Shown here: piece after piece, positions 8,601-15,555 of the stretch
How the letters are laid out: the number at the start of each line of letters is the position of its first letter
How positions within the stretch are numbered: position 1 is the stretch's first letter
NCBI GenBank assembly: GCA_027449605.1
Contig: DAIDLH010000079.1
Span: 1-64,000, forward strand
Direction of reading: 5' to 3'
Length of the DNA: 64,000 nt
DNA from: Candidatus Muproteobacteria bacterium
GTDB lineage: Bacteria; Pseudomonadota; Gammaproteobacteria; Acidiferrobacterales; Sulfurifustaceae
Program-made: the position numbers and the translations under genes
Notes under the pieces: generated by a model
Database searches by the model: none
What the model saw: the letters and a program-made list of their open reading frames with translations, nothing else
What the model was told of the DNA's origin: nothing

Positions 8601-8736
8601 TCGCGCCGTGGGCACGGGCGTGGTCGGCGGCATGATCGCGGCGACGGCGCTCGCCATTTTCCTGGTGCCGGTGTTCTTCGTGGCGGTGCGCAAGTTCTTC
8701 CCCGCCAAGCACCGGAAGGAAACGAAACATGACTGA
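5635..8736 (+). CDS. RND multidrug efflux pump, HAE1 family (AcrB/MexF-like)
   Basis: 1033 residues, full length for the family. It starts MPRFFIDRPIFAWVIAI, the classic first membrane span. TM4 carries the proton-relay motif GVLVDDAIVVVENVERIM (two Asp, as in AcrB). There are two large periplasmic loops and twelve predicted spans, ending in GTGVVGGMIAATALAIFLVPVFFVAVRKFF. The Asp pair places it in the hydrophobe/amphiphile class rather than the CusA metal class. It follows the adaptor by one base and overlaps the outer-membrane factor by 8. Confidence 0.96.
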   Translation: MPRFFIDRPIFAWVIAILILLVGVIALKNLPVAQYPQVAPPQIAFNVTYPGASAQVIEDTVIKLIEQEMNGIEHLLYMEASSELGAGTLTLTFEPGTNIDISSVEAQNRYKRVEARLPEDVRRLGVPVTKPQRNYLMFVAISSKDGTRNFVDLGSFAAATVLDPVRRVPGVGEAILFGSEYSMRIWLKPEQLTAYGITPADVKRALQAQSVQLATGELNQAPGAAGAQVNAVIVTRGRLSTPEEFGDVVIRELPSGATVKVKDVARVELGGDSYDRYARMNGQPIAAIAIRVAPGANALDVAKSVKARMTELARFFPQGVDWAVPYDTSRFVEISIVEVVKTLGEAMVLVFIVMFIFLGHWRTTLIPAVVVPVSLAGAMAGLYAFGFSINVLTLFAMVLAIGVLVDDAIVVVENVERIMREERLPPLAATRKAMDQILGAILGISVVLSAVFMPMLFFGGSVGAIYRQFAATLILTMAFSVLMALSLTPAMCATLLKPGEAEKDEKRRFNIFFARVVSGYRGLTARILARTARWIVIYLAIIAATGWLFTLLPGSFLPDEDQGYFITLVQLPSGATQERTVQVLSQVEQFYQQQPEVEKVIGVVGFSFFGRGQNAALVFTRLKDWDVRAGPEHSAQGMTGRAMGAFMRIKQAFIFAVNPPPIPELGAVGGFDFRLLDRTGQGRDALMDVRNTVLGMASQDKRLAGVRPEGQEPGPQVSLEIDREKAQALQIDMADLNDTLTSAIGVAYVNDFVHAGRILRVQMQADADLRKTPEDLLQLPVRNRLNQVVLLGEIAKPKWIVGLPKLDRYNGNPSVKIAGGPAPGRSTGEAMQAMEQIAAKLPPGYGFEWSGTSFEERLAGAQAPVLFALSLLVVFLALAALYESWSIPFAVILVVPLGVLGAVLAVHLRGLPNDVFFKVGLIAIIGLSAKNAILIIEFARKLHNEGMELVDATLEACRLRLRPILMTSFAFILGVLPLAISTGAGASSRRAVGTGVVGGMIAATALAIFLVPVFFVAVRKFFPAKHRKETKHD

Positions 8737-10141
8737 AGAAAAATTTTCTTCCACTGTCCCGACGGGAAAAAACCGGCTCGCGCTCGGAGTCATCGTCATG
8801 GCCTTGCTGGGCGGCTGTTCCATGATTCCGGCCTACCAGCGCCCGGCGGCGCCGGTCCCCGAAAGTTTTCCGGGCGTCGGCGAGGCTACCGCCAGCCCGC
8901 CGGTTTCCTGGCGCGAGTATTTTTCGGACCCGGCGCTTCACGATCTCATCGAGGCGGCGCTCAACCACAACCGCGATCTCAGGATCGCCCTCGCGCGCGT
9001 CGACGAGGCGCGCGCCCTGGCGGGCATCGCCCGCGCCGATCGCCTGCCCACGGTCGAGGCGCAGGCCTCGGCCAACCGCTCGCGCACGCCAGGAGATGTC
9101 ACGGGCACGGGCCAGCCGCTGGTCGCGCGCCGTTACGACGCGGGCCTGGGCGTGACGGCGTTCGAACTGGATTTCTGGGGCCGGGTGGCGGCGTTGAGCG
9201 AAGCGGCCCGGGCCCAGTACCTGGCGACCGACGAGGCGGCGAAAAGTTTTCGCATCGGTCTCGTCAGCGACGTCGCCACTACCTGGTTCCTGCTCACGGA
9301 ACTTTCCGAGCGCGAGCGCCTGGCCGCCGAGACTTTGCAATCCCGCGAGGAGAGTCTCGCGCTCATCCGTCGGCGGCGCGAGGTCGGACTGGCGACCGAG
9401 CTCGATGTGCTCGCCGCCGAGGGCCTCACGGAATCCGTGCGCATTCAATGGACCGAGCTGAAGCGCCAGCGGGATGAAACGGAAAACGCGCTGCGTCTGC
9501 TCACCGGCATGGGCGCCGGCATCCCGGCGCCGACCAACGTCGCCGGCCAGCCGCCGATGGCCGGGCTGGCGCCGGGATTGCCTTCGGAAGTGCTGCTGCG
9601 GCGTCCCGACGTGCGCGCCGCCGAGCAGCGGCTCATCGCCGCGAACGCCAGCGTCGGCGCGGCCCGCGCCGCGTTTTTTCCGCGCATCGCGCTCACCGCC
9701 AATCTCGGCACGGCCAGCCGCGAACTCTCCGGCCTGTTCGATGCCGGCAGCAAAGCCTGGCTGTTCAATCCCGTGCTGAAGCTGCCGCTGTTCGACGCCG
9801 GCCGCACCCGCGCCAACGTGGACGTGGCCGAAGCGCGCAAGGTCCAGGCCGTGGCCGACTACGAAAAAACCGTGCAACAGGCTTTCCGCGAAGTGGCCGA
9901 CGCCCTGGCCGCGCGGACCAACTACGGCGAACAACTGGCCGCCCAGGAAACCAACCAGCGCATCCAGCAGGCGCGCCTGAAACGGGTCAAGGCCCGCGAG
10001 CGCGCGGGCATCGCGAGTTATCTGGAAGTGCTGGATGCCAGTCGCGACGCCTTCGGCGCGGAGCAGGCGCTGGTGAGCACGCGCCGGCAACTCCTGGGCG
10101 CGCAAGTCGCGCTCTACCGGGCACTGGGCGGCGGAGAATAG
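8729..10141 (+). CDS. Outer-membrane efflux lipoprotein, NodT/OprM family
   Basis: 470 residues with a lipobox at LLGGC (Cys30) and the family opening IPAYQRPAAPVPESFPG. Two OEP repeats follow, each a long coiled-coil hairpin; NASVGAARAAFFPRIALTANLG and LLRRPDVRAAEQRLIAAN are the standard OprM/NodT motifs. It completes the tripartite pump and overlaps the pump gene by 8 bases. No terminator is obvious after its stop. Confidence 0.94.
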   Translation: MTEEKFSSTVPTGKNRLALGVIVMALLGGCSMIPAYQRPAAPVPESFPGVGEATASPPVSWREYFSDPALHDLIEAALNHNRDLRIALARVDEARALAGIARADRLPTVEAQASANRSRTPGDVTGTGQPLVARRYDAGLGVTAFELDFWGRVAALSEAARAQYLATDEAAKSFRIGLVSDVATTWFLLTELSERERLAAETLQSREESLALIRRRREVGLATELDVLAAEGLTESVRIQWTELKRQRDETENALRLLTGMGAGIPAPTNVAGQPPMAGLAPGLPSEVLLRRPDVRAAEQRLIAANASVGAARAAFFPRIALTANLGTASRELSGLFDAGSKAWLFNPVLKLPLFDAGRTRANVDVAEARKVQAVADYEKTVQQAFREVADALAARTNYGEQLAAQETNQRIQQARLKRVKARERAGIASYLEVLDASRDAFGAEQALVSTRRQLLGAQVALYRALGGGE

Positions 10142-10213
10142 CGGCGCGTCTTTTCCTGTTCCCCGGCGACGACATCGGCCGGAGCCGGTCCATGCCGGCC
10201 GCCACTCCCGGAT

Positions 10214-10228
10214 GCGGATATAATCCGC
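10214..10228 (+). promoter_or_regulatory. Palindromic -10 region of the SemiSWEET gene
   Basis: GCGGAT-ATA-ATCCGC is a perfect 6+6 inverted repeat that contains a consensus TATAAT (10219-10224). The expected transcript start (about 10231) leaves a leader of some 23 bases. No good -35 is visible, so an activator or a repressor at the palindrome is possible. Confidence 0.4.
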
Positions 10229-10253
10229 CGTGAAAAATCCCGGAGCAGCGATC

Positions 10254-10514
10254 GTGAATATGGAATCCGCGAATACCGTGGGTCTTCTCGCCGGCGCACT
10301 TACGACGGTGGCCTTTATTCCCCAGGTCATCAAAATCTGGAAAACAAAACACGCGACCGACATCTCCCTGGGCATGTTCGCGATTTTCAGCGTCGGCGTG
10401 CTGCTGTGGCTGTTCTACGGCATCGAGATCGGCTCCATTCCTGTCATCGCCGCCAACGCCGTGACGCTGGGCCTGTCGCTGACCATTCTCGTTTTCAAGA
10501 TGCGGTACAAATAA
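10254..10514 (+). CDS. SemiSWEET-type small sugar transporter
   Basis: About 86 residues from the GTG at 10254 (8 bases after CGGAG) or 84 from the ATG at 10260; the track's GTG at 10230 has no ribosome site. It has three membrane spans with the PQ-loop signature [16 protein letters not shown] in TM1 and [27 protein letters not shown] in TM3, the three-helix unit of bacterial SemiSWEETs, which dimerise to move small sugars. It is flanked by the efflux operon and purC, with no sugar genes adjacent. Confidence 0.85.
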   Translation: MNMESANTVGLLAGALTTVAFIPQVIKIWKTKHATDISLGMFAIFSVGVLLWLFYGIEIGSIPVIAANAVTLGLSLTILVFKMRYK

Positions 10515-10590
10515 TTCCGTCCGCTATCGTGCCTGTTGTCCGGATCGGATAAAATCGCCGTCGTTTTGTGTCACGCTTCGGAGCGAATCC

Positions 10591-11484
10591 ATGCCTGAAA
10601 CGCTGTTTCAATCGGACATCAAGAGCCTGCGCCTGCGCCACCGCGGCAAGGTGCGCGACATCTACGACATCGACGAGAGCCACATGCTCATCGTCACCAC
10701 CGACCGGCTCTCAGCCTTCGACGTGGTGCTGCCCGATCCCATCCCCGGCAAGGGCGCGGTGCTCACGGCGATGTCGAATTTCTGGTTCGGCCGCACGCGC
10801 CGGCTCATCGCCAACCAGTTGACCGACGTTCCGCTGGAGCAGGTGCTGAAGGACCCGGCCGAGCGCCAGCAGGTGGAAGGGCGCGCGATCGTGGTCCGGA
10901 AACTCAAGGCGTTGCCGGTCGAGGCGATCGTGCGCGGCTATCTCGTCGGCAGCGGCTGGAAGGAATACAAGCAGAGCGGCACCGTTTGCGGCATCAAGCT
11001 GCCCGCGGGCCTGAAGGAGGCCGACAAGCTGCCCGAGCCGATCTTCACGCCCTCGACCAAGGCTGCCGTCGGTCAGCATGACGAGAACATCAGCTTCGAG
11101 CAGGCCGTGGAAATCCTGGGCAAGGACATCGCCGAGAAGGTGAAGAACGCCACGATCGCCGTATATAAGGAATGCGCGCAGTACGCCCTCACGCGCGGCA
11201 TCATCATCGCCGACACCAAGTTCGAGTTCGGCCTCGACGAAAAGGGCGGGCTGACATTGATCGACGAAGTGCTGACGCCCGATTCCTCGCGCTTCTGGCC
11301 GGCCGATCAGTACCGGTCCGGCGCCAACCCGCCGAGCTTCGACAAGCAGTACGTGCGCGACTGGCTGGAGGCGAGCGGCTGGAACAAGAAAGCGCCGGCG
11401 CCCAAATTGCCGGCGGAGGTCATTGCCCGGACGGCGGAGAAATACCGCGAGGCGCTCACGCGCCTGACCGGCGCGGGACGCTGA
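10591..11484 (+). CDS. purC: SAICAR synthase (phosphoribosylaminoimidazole-succinocarboxamide synthase)
   Basis: 297 residues, the longer PurC form common in beta/gammaproteobacteria. Motifs are [14 protein letters not shown] (ATP-binding N-lobe), [20 protein letters not shown], the substrate loop [25 protein letters not shown], and [12 protein letters not shown]...[14 protein letters not shown]. It joins aspartate to CAIR in purine synthesis. It is followed after 10 bases by the carbonic anhydrase gene. That pairing fits bicarbonate or CO2 demand in the preceding carboxylation step, but this is inference. Confidence 0.97.
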   Translation: MPETLFQSDIKSLRLRHRGKVRDIYDIDESHMLIVTTDRLSAFDVVLPDPIPGKGAVLTAMSNFWFGRTRRLIANQLTDVPLEQVLKDPAERQQVEGRAIVVRKLKALPVEAIVRGYLVGSGWKEYKQSGTVCGIKLPAGLKEADKLPEPIFTPSTKAAVGQHDENISFEQAVEILGKDIAEKVKNATIAVYKECAQYALTRGIIIADTKFEFGLDEKGGLTLIDEVLTPDSSRFWPADQYRSGANPPSFDKQYVRDWLEASGWNKKAPAPKLPAEVIARTAEKYREALTRLTGAGR

Positions 11485-11494
11485 CGCCGACCGC

Positions 11495-12133
11495 ATGCGC
11501 GACATCGCCGACCTGGTCGCGGGATTTCAGCGTTTCCGCGAACGTTACTTCGGCAACGAGCGCGCGCTTTTCGACAAGCTCATCCGGAAGGGCCAGGCGC
11601 CGAAGGTGATGGTCGTCGCCTGCTGCGATTCGCGCGTCGATCCCGCGATCGTCCTGGATTGCGATCCCGGCGATCTGTTCGTGGTGCGCAACGTCGCCAA
11701 TCTCGTCCCGCCGCACGAAACCAGCGGCCACTACCACGGCACCAGCGCCGCGCTGGAATTCGCCGTGACCTGCCTGCAGGTCGAGCACGTCATCGTTCTC
11801 GGGCACGCCCAGTGCGGCGGCATCCGCGCCCTGCTCGGCGACATCCGCTTCGAGGACGGCGCCGGCCAGTTCATCCAGCCGTGGATGACCATCGCGCGCG
11901 AGGCGCGGGAACGGGTGCAGGCGCAAATGCCGTCCGCGTCGCGCGAGTCGCAGGCACGCGCCTGCGAACAGGCGGCGGTCCGGGTGTCGCTGCGCAATCT
12001 CCTGAGTTTTCCGTTCGTGCAGCGGCGCGCCGGCGCGGGAAAACTGACGTTGCACGGCTGGTATTTCGATCTCGAGCAGGGAGCGCTGTTGCGTTACGAC
12101 GCCGCGACCGAACGGTTCGACGTGTTGAACTGA
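11495..12133 (+). CDS. Beta-class carbonic anhydrase
   Basis: 212 residues. Zinc site: Cys43 with the Asp45/Arg47 dyad (CCDSR), His104 and Cys107 (LGHAQCGG). It also has the family block RNVANLVPPHE...HGTSAALEFAV. Interconverts CO2 and bicarbonate in the cytoplasm. It is linked to purC by a 10-base gap, so it is probably co-transcribed. Three further Cys residues (44, 56, 93) are not part of the known site. Confidence 0.95.
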   Translation: MRDIADLVAGFQRFRERYFGNERALFDKLIRKGQAPKVMVVACCDSRVDPAIVLDCDPGDLFVVRNVANLVPPHETSGHYHGTSAALEFAVTCLQVEHVIVLGHAQCGGIRALLGDIRFEDGAGQFIQPWMTIAREARERVQAQMPSASRESQARACEQAAVRVSLRNLLSFPFVQRRAGAGKLTLHGWYFDLEQGALLRYDAATERFDVLN

Positions 12134-12147
12134 ACGGGATTGGTTCT

Positions 12148-12231
12148 TGTAGGTTGGGGTGAATGTAATGAACCCCAACAAGCAATGGCGCGCTCGACGT
12201 TGGGCTTCACTATCGCTCAGCCCAACCTACA
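12148..12231. repeat. 84-bp MITE-like inverted-repeat element
   Basis: Terminal arms TGTAGGTTGGG (12148-12158) and CCCAACCTACA (12221-12231) are perfect reverse complements. Inside are two hairpins: GTTGGGG/CCCCAAC (12153-12159 with 12173-12179) and GTTGGGC/GCCCAAC (12199-12205 with 12220-12226). Similar GTAGGTTGGG elements are dispersed in proteobacterial genomes. It lies 14 bases after the carbonic anhydrase stop and can fold in both transcripts, so it may also terminate them. Confidence 0.8.
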
Positions 12232-12305
12232 TTGAATGATTTTTCGCGCCAGCACTTCGGCGACTTTCATCCCGTCCACGGTGGTGGAGATGCTGCGCGG
12301 CAGAC
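12217..12305 (-). pseudogene. Decayed 3' end of an FAD-oxidoreductase paralogue
   Basis: Read on the minus strand directly behind the toxin stop codon, the sequence encodes ISTTVDGMKVAEVLARKII. It aligns without gaps to the last residues of the intact FAD oxidoreductase at 13079 (ISAAVDGMKAAEAVARKII). The frame then runs into the inverted repeat and stops at 12217-12219. Nothing of the gene is found upstream, where the PIN toxin begins. It looks like the remnant of a paralogue interrupted or replaced by the toxin-antitoxin cassette. Confidence 0.65.
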
Positions 12306-12701
12306 TTACCAGACAGACAGCTTGTGGTGGGCGCGTATCGTTCTGTCTTTGGTGATCAGCGGAATATCCATCGCCGCCGATTCCGCGGCAATCAGGCGGT
12401 CGAAGACGTCGCGCGTCCAGTCCATCCCGGCCGCCGCGCGGACAATCCGCTCAAGACCGACATCGGACAACCGCAGACCGATTCGGGTCGAGAGGTGCCG
12501 GATGATTTCGGCCGGTTTGACGCGGAGGCGGCCGGTCTCGTGCAGGAATTGCAGTTCGAGTTCGACCATCCACGAGACGACCAGATCGTTATCCTCGATG
12601 GCCTCAGCCGCGGCGTGACTCAGGCGATCGGTGAGCGCGTCGTAAAGCCAGACGACGACGTGCGTGTCCAGATAGACTAGAGATTCCTTCCCTTTCGCCA
12701 T
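12306..12701 (-). CDS. PIN-domain toxin (VapC-like ribonuclease)
   Basis: 131 residues. The PIN core shows the acidic residues of the metal site: LVYLDTHVVVWLYD near the N-terminus (Asp12), WMVELELQFL mid-chain, DRLIAAESAAM and LITKDRTIR near the end. Such toxins cut RNA, often tRNA or rRNA. The gene overlaps the 3' end of its antitoxin by 25 bases, the usual antitoxin-first layout. It abuts a decayed oxidoreductase fragment. Confidence 0.88.
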   Translation of the reverse strand: MAKGKESLVYLDTHVVVWLYDALTDRLSHAAAEAIEDNDLVVSWMVELELQFLHETGRLRVKPAEIIRHLSTRIGLRLSDVGLERIVRAAAGMDWTRDVFDRLIAAESAAMDIPLITKDRTIRAHHKLSVW

Positions 12702-12910
12702 TTTCCCGCCTTGAGTTCCACCAGGTCTTCGGGGTTGCCGACGGTGGCCTTGTGCGGCGTGAGACGCGCGAGCTTGCTCGCTTTGGCCACCGGCACGATG
12801 CGCAGCTTGTGTCCGCGCCGGCTGATCTCGACCGGGACGCCGGTCTTGATGATGCGGTCAACGACCTTGAACAGTTGTTGACGCAGGGTGGTGAGGGAAA
12901 TCTGGCTCAT
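12677..12910 (-). CDS. Phd/YefM-type antitoxin
   Basis: 77 residues. The N-terminal Phd/YefM DNA-binding fold is visible in SLTTLRQQLFKVVDRIIKTGVPVEISRRGHKLRIVPVAKA. The C-terminal tail (NPEDLVELKAGKWRKGRN) should wrap the PIN toxin. Two identical ATGTACAT palindromes stand upstream and are the likely autorepression sites. It is co-transcribed with the toxin. Confidence 0.88.
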   Translation of the reverse strand: MSQISLTTLRQQLFKVVDRIIKTGVPVEISRRGHKLRIVPVAKASKLARLTPHKATVGNPEDLVELKAGKWRKGRNL

Positions 12911-12931
12911 TACGACTGCTCCATACAGGAT

Positions 12932-12961
12932 ATGTACATACTATATGACGCGTATGTACAT
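12932..12961 (-). promoter_or_regulatory. Antitoxin operator: two ATGTACAT palindromes two helical turns apart
   Basis: The self-complementary 8-mer ATGTACAT occurs at 12932-12939 and 12954-12961, with centres exactly 22 bp apart, so two dimers would bind the same DNA face. On the minus strand TAGACA and TAGTAT, 17 bases apart, could be the promoter elements, overlapped by both sites. The antitoxin start follows about 20 bases on. Confidence 0.6.
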
Positions 12962-13005
12962 GTCTAGGATGGGTAAGGCATGCCCTGCCTGTAAAGCCAG
13001 CCGGC

Positions 13006-13076
13006 GTAGGGCGCGTATCACGCGCCAATCATATGACTATCACAAGGCGAAGAATGGCGCGTGATACGCGCCCTAC
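13006..13076. repeat. 71-bp MITE-like inverted-repeat element (GTAGGGCGCG family)
   Basis: Two perfect 22-base arms (13006-13027 and 13055-13076; left arm begins GTAGGGCGCGTATCACGCGC) flank a 27-base loop. The element starts 3 bases beyond the stop of the minus-strand oxidoreductase, a position matching that of the 12148-12231 element behind the decayed paralogue. The long GC stem could terminate transcripts from both sides. Confidence 0.85.
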
Positions 13077-13078
13077 AT

Positions 13079-14911
13079 TTATATAATCTTTCTCGCCACG
13101 GCCTCGGCGGCTTTCATGCCATCGACAGCCGCCGAAATAATTCCTCCGGCAAAACCCGCGCCTTCGCCGGCGGGATACAGGCCCTTCGTGTTCACACTTT
13201 CGAAATTTTCATCGCGCGCGATGCGGATCGGCGCGGAAGTGCGCGTCTCCACCGCGGTGAGCACAGCGTCGTGCATGGCGAAGCCCTTGAGCTGTTTCTC
13301 GAACGCCGGGATCGCCTCGCGGATGGCGGCGACGGCGTAGTCCGGCAGCGCCTGGCTCAGGTCGGTCCAGGTCACGCCGGGAGTATAAGAAGGGATGACC
13401 GACCCCGGTCCGGTCGAAGGCCGGCCGGCGAGGAAGTCGCCGACGAGCTGCGCCGGGGCGTTGTAATTGCCGCCGCCGAGTTCAAACGCCTTTTCTTCGA
13501 GTTGGCGCTGCAACGCAATACCCGCGAGCGGATGATCGCTCCCGAAGTCCGCGGGCGTGATGCCGACGACGATGCCGGCGTTGGCGTTGCGCTCGTTGCG
13601 CGAGTAATGGCTCATGCCGTTGGTGACCACGCGACCTTCCTCCGAGGTCGCGGCGACGACTTGTCCGCCCGGACACATGCAGAAACTGTAAACGTCACGT
13701 CCATTCTGGCAGTGATGCACGAGCTTGTAGTCGGCCGCGCCCAGCGCCGGATTCCCGGCGTGACGACCCAGCCGGCAGCGGTCGATCAGCGACTGCGGAT
13801 GCTCGATGCGAAAACCGATGGAGAACGGTTTGGGCTCGAAGCGCACGCCGCGGCGGTGCAGCATTTCGAACGCGTCGCGCGCGCTGTGGCCGACGGCGAG
13901 GATGATATGATCGGCGGCGATGAATTCGCCGTCGGTAAAACTCTGATCCGATTCCCTCCCCCTTGATGGGGGAGGGTTAGGGTGGGGGTGTGAGGGCGAA
14001 GGTTTTTGATGCCGCTCACCCCCATCCTGTTTCCTGCCCGGGGTGCTCGGAAAGCTCGCGCACCCGCTCGGCGGGAAAAGGTCCACTGGACCTTTTCCAA
14101 TTTCCGCCTCGCCCCCCGTGAAGGGGGAAGGGACGTTTTCGTCAGGTTGTTCTTTCGGAGTTTGCCCGGCAAGGACTACACCGCGTACGCAGCCGTCTTC
14201 GATCACGATATCCGTGACGCGGCTCTCGAAGCGGATCTCGCCGCCGAGCTCGATGATTTTCTTCCGCAGGTTTTCCACCACCTTGACGAGCCGCAGCGTG
14301 CCGATGTGCGGTTTGCTGATGTAGAGGATTTCTTCCGGCGCGCCGGCGTCCACGAAGTCCTGGAGAATTTTCTTTATATGATGGCCGCGGTCCTTGATGC
14401 CGGTGTGCAGCTTGCCGTCGGAAAACGTGCCGGCGCCGCCCTCGCCGAACTGCACGTTGGACTCGGGATCGAAGCGGCGCCGGCGCCAGAAGCCCCACAC
14501 GTCCTGGCTGCGTTCGCGCACGGCCTTGCCGCGTTCCAGGATCAGCGGCCGGAAGCCCATGCGCGCCAGCGACAGCCCGGCGAACAGACCGCAGGGACCG
14601 GCGCCGATGACGACGGGACGCGTCGGGAGATTCGCCGGCGCCTGAACCGGATAATGATAAGTTTCGTCCGGCGCTTGCTTGATGTGCTGGCTGTGCTTGA
14701 AGCGCGCCAGCAGCGCGGCTTCGTCCCTGACTTCGACGTCGAGGGTGTAGACGAACAGGATTTCGCCCGACTTGCGCGCGTCGTAGCCGCGCCGGTGCAC
14801 GCGGTAACCGAGCAGTTCCGCTTCGGAGATTCCGAGAGCGCGCCGGATCGCGGCCTTGAGTTCGGCCTCGCCGTGATCGAGGCCGAGCCTCACTTCGGTC
14901 AATCGCAGCAT
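13079..14911 (-). CDS. FAD-dependent oxidoreductase with an in-frame repeat insertion
   Basis: 610 residues from MLRLTEVRLGL; the longer track start is not supported because homologous proteins begin here. A small N-terminal alpha/beta domain precedes the FAD dinucleotide fold (PVVIGAGPCGLFAGLSLARMGF). FGEGGAGTFSDGKLHTGIKDRG and the C-terminal LYPAGEGAGFAGGIISAAVDGMKAAE are hallmarks of uncharacterised FAD-dependent dehydrogenases. About 65 residues between GVVLAG and FTDGEFIAADH (rich in Pro, Gly, His: HPHPNPPPSRGRE) are encoded by an inserted intergenic repeat, keep the frame, and should form a surface loop. Substrate unknown. Confidence 0.85.
   Translation of the reverse strand: MLRLTEVRLGLDHGEAELKAAIRRALGISEAELLGYRVHRRGYDARKSGEILFVYTLDVEVRDEAALLARFKHSQHIKQAPDETYHYPVQAPANLPTRPVVIGAGPCGLFAGLSLARMGFRPLILERGKAVRERSQDVWGFWRRRRFDPESNVQFGEGGAGTFSDGKLHTGIKDRGHHIKKILQDFVDAGAPEEILYISKPHIGTLRLVKVVENLRKKIIELGGEIRFESRVTDIVIEDGCVRGVVLAGQTPKEQPDENVPSPFTGGEAEIGKGPVDLFPPSGCASFPSTPGRKQDGGERHQKPSPSHPHPNPPPSRGRESDQSFTDGEFIAADHIILAVGHSARDAFEMLHRRGVRFEPKPFSIGFRIEHPQSLIDRCRLGRHAGNPALGAADYKLVHHCQNGRDVYSFCMCPGGQVVAATSEEGRVVTNGMSHYSRNERNANAGIVVGITPADFGSDHPLAGIALQRQLEEKAFELGGGNYNAPAQLVGDFLAGRPSTGPGSVIPSYTPGVTWTDLSQALPDYAVAAIREAIPAFEKQLKGFAMHDAVLTAVETRTSAPIRIARDENFESVNTKGLYPAGEGAGFAGGIISAAVDGMKAAEAVARKII
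13951..14135. repeat. Composite foldback repeat inserted inside a gene (copy A)
   Basis: It begins with a 9-base hairpin (CCCTCCCCC / GGGGGAGGG, 13954-13976) and ends with CCCCC/GGGGG (about 14112-14126). The part from 14016 onward matches the element at 20818-20976 block by block (TCACCC-CAT, GGGGTGC-CGG, GCTCGCGCACCCG-TCGGCGG, CCGCCTC-CC). Between matching blocks sits a perfect 12-base hairpin, GGAAAAGGTCCA / TGGACCTTTTCC (14074-14098), whose sequence differs from the hairpin in copy B. It is translated in frame on the minus strand. Confidence 0.75.
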
Positions 14912-14944
14912 GAAACGTGGCAGGAGATTTGCGGACGGCGCCGG

Positions 14945-14973
14945 TTGAGCGGACAGGACTGTCTTATTATGAC
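14945..14973 (+). promoter_or_regulatory. Candidate promoter of the copper block with a palindromic spacer
   Basis: TTGAGC (14945-14950) and TATGAC (14968-14973) are 17 bases apart. The spacer holds the inverted repeat GACAG-GA-CTGTC (14952-14963). This lies in the divergent gap between the FAD oxidoreductase and the Cys/His-rich protein. Both elements are only 4/6 matches and no known copper-regulator box was recognised. Confidence 0.35.
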
Positions 14974-15094
14974 ACGGGTCCCGAAGGGAAATGCGCGCGG
15001 TTGCAAGATGCCCACGCCGCGGAACTTTCGCGGGCGCTCCGGGTCGTCCGCGGGCGGGTTTGCCGTGAAACGGCAATCTGCTAAAGTGCCTCCC

Positions 15095-15469
15095 ATGTTC
15101 CGCATGAAACGCCTCGCCCGCGGCCTGTCGCTGCTGCTTTCGCTGGTGTTGGTTCTGGCGCCAGCGATGCCGGCCCTTGCCTTCGTCGCCAAGAGCGGCG
15201 CGGCGCACGCCGTTCAAGTTTCGCACGGCAACGATCAGCAGGCGGACGGGTCCGCCCCGGCGGCGCGCTACTCGACGACGTGCGCGCAGCATGATTCCTC
15301 CGCCGGCCACGATCGCGACTGCTGCGCGCATTGCTTCGGGCTGGTGACTCTCGTCCAGGTGGCTTATTTTTTCCCGTCGCATCCGGTGCAAACGCCGGTT
15401 CTGAACCAGCTTCATCCGGTTTTCCTGATCGCATCGCCCGACCGGCCACCGCGTTTTCTTTCCCTCTGA
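15095..15469 (+). CDS. Small exported Cys/His-rich protein (DUF2946-like)
   Basis: 124 residues. A signal peptide of about 30 residues ends at PAMPALA. The mature part holds a metal-binding-looking cluster, STTCAQHDSSAGHDRDCCAHC (four Cys and several His), then a hydrophobic segment and a Pro-rich C-terminus (PDRPPRFLSL). That layout resembles DUF2946-type proteins next to copper genes. The start is the ATG at 15095, before the twin-Met MFRMKR. It is the first gene of the copper block; a role in copper sensing or buffering is inference. Confidence 0.65.
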   Translation: MFRMKRLARGLSLLLSLVLVLAPAMPALAFVAKSGAAHAVQVSHGNDQQADGSAPAARYSTTCAQHDSSAGHDRDCCAHCFGLVTLVQVAYFFPSHPVQTPVLNQLHPVFLIASPDRPPRFLSL

Positions 15470-15484
15470 TTTCCCGTTTTCGAT

Positions 15485-15519
15485 GACGCCGTAAGGCGTC
15501 GCGCCGCAGCGAGCGGCGC
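15485..15519 (+). terminator. Tandem GC hairpins before copA
   Basis: GACGCC-gtaa-GGCGTC (15485-15500) is immediately followed by GCGCCGC-agcga-GCGGCGC (15501-15519). Both stems are perfect. They lie 16 bases after the stop of the Cys/His-rich gene and 37 before copA, suggesting attenuation or partial termination between them. No T-tract follows. Confidence 0.45.
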
Positions 15520-15555
15520 ATCCTGTATTTCAATTCATGCATTCGGAGGGACGTT

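Noticed and set aside
13951-13976. CRISPR-like or terminator reading of the G/C hairpins
   Set aside because: No regularly spaced repeat-spacer units exist, and the hairpin is inside a coding frame without a T-tract.
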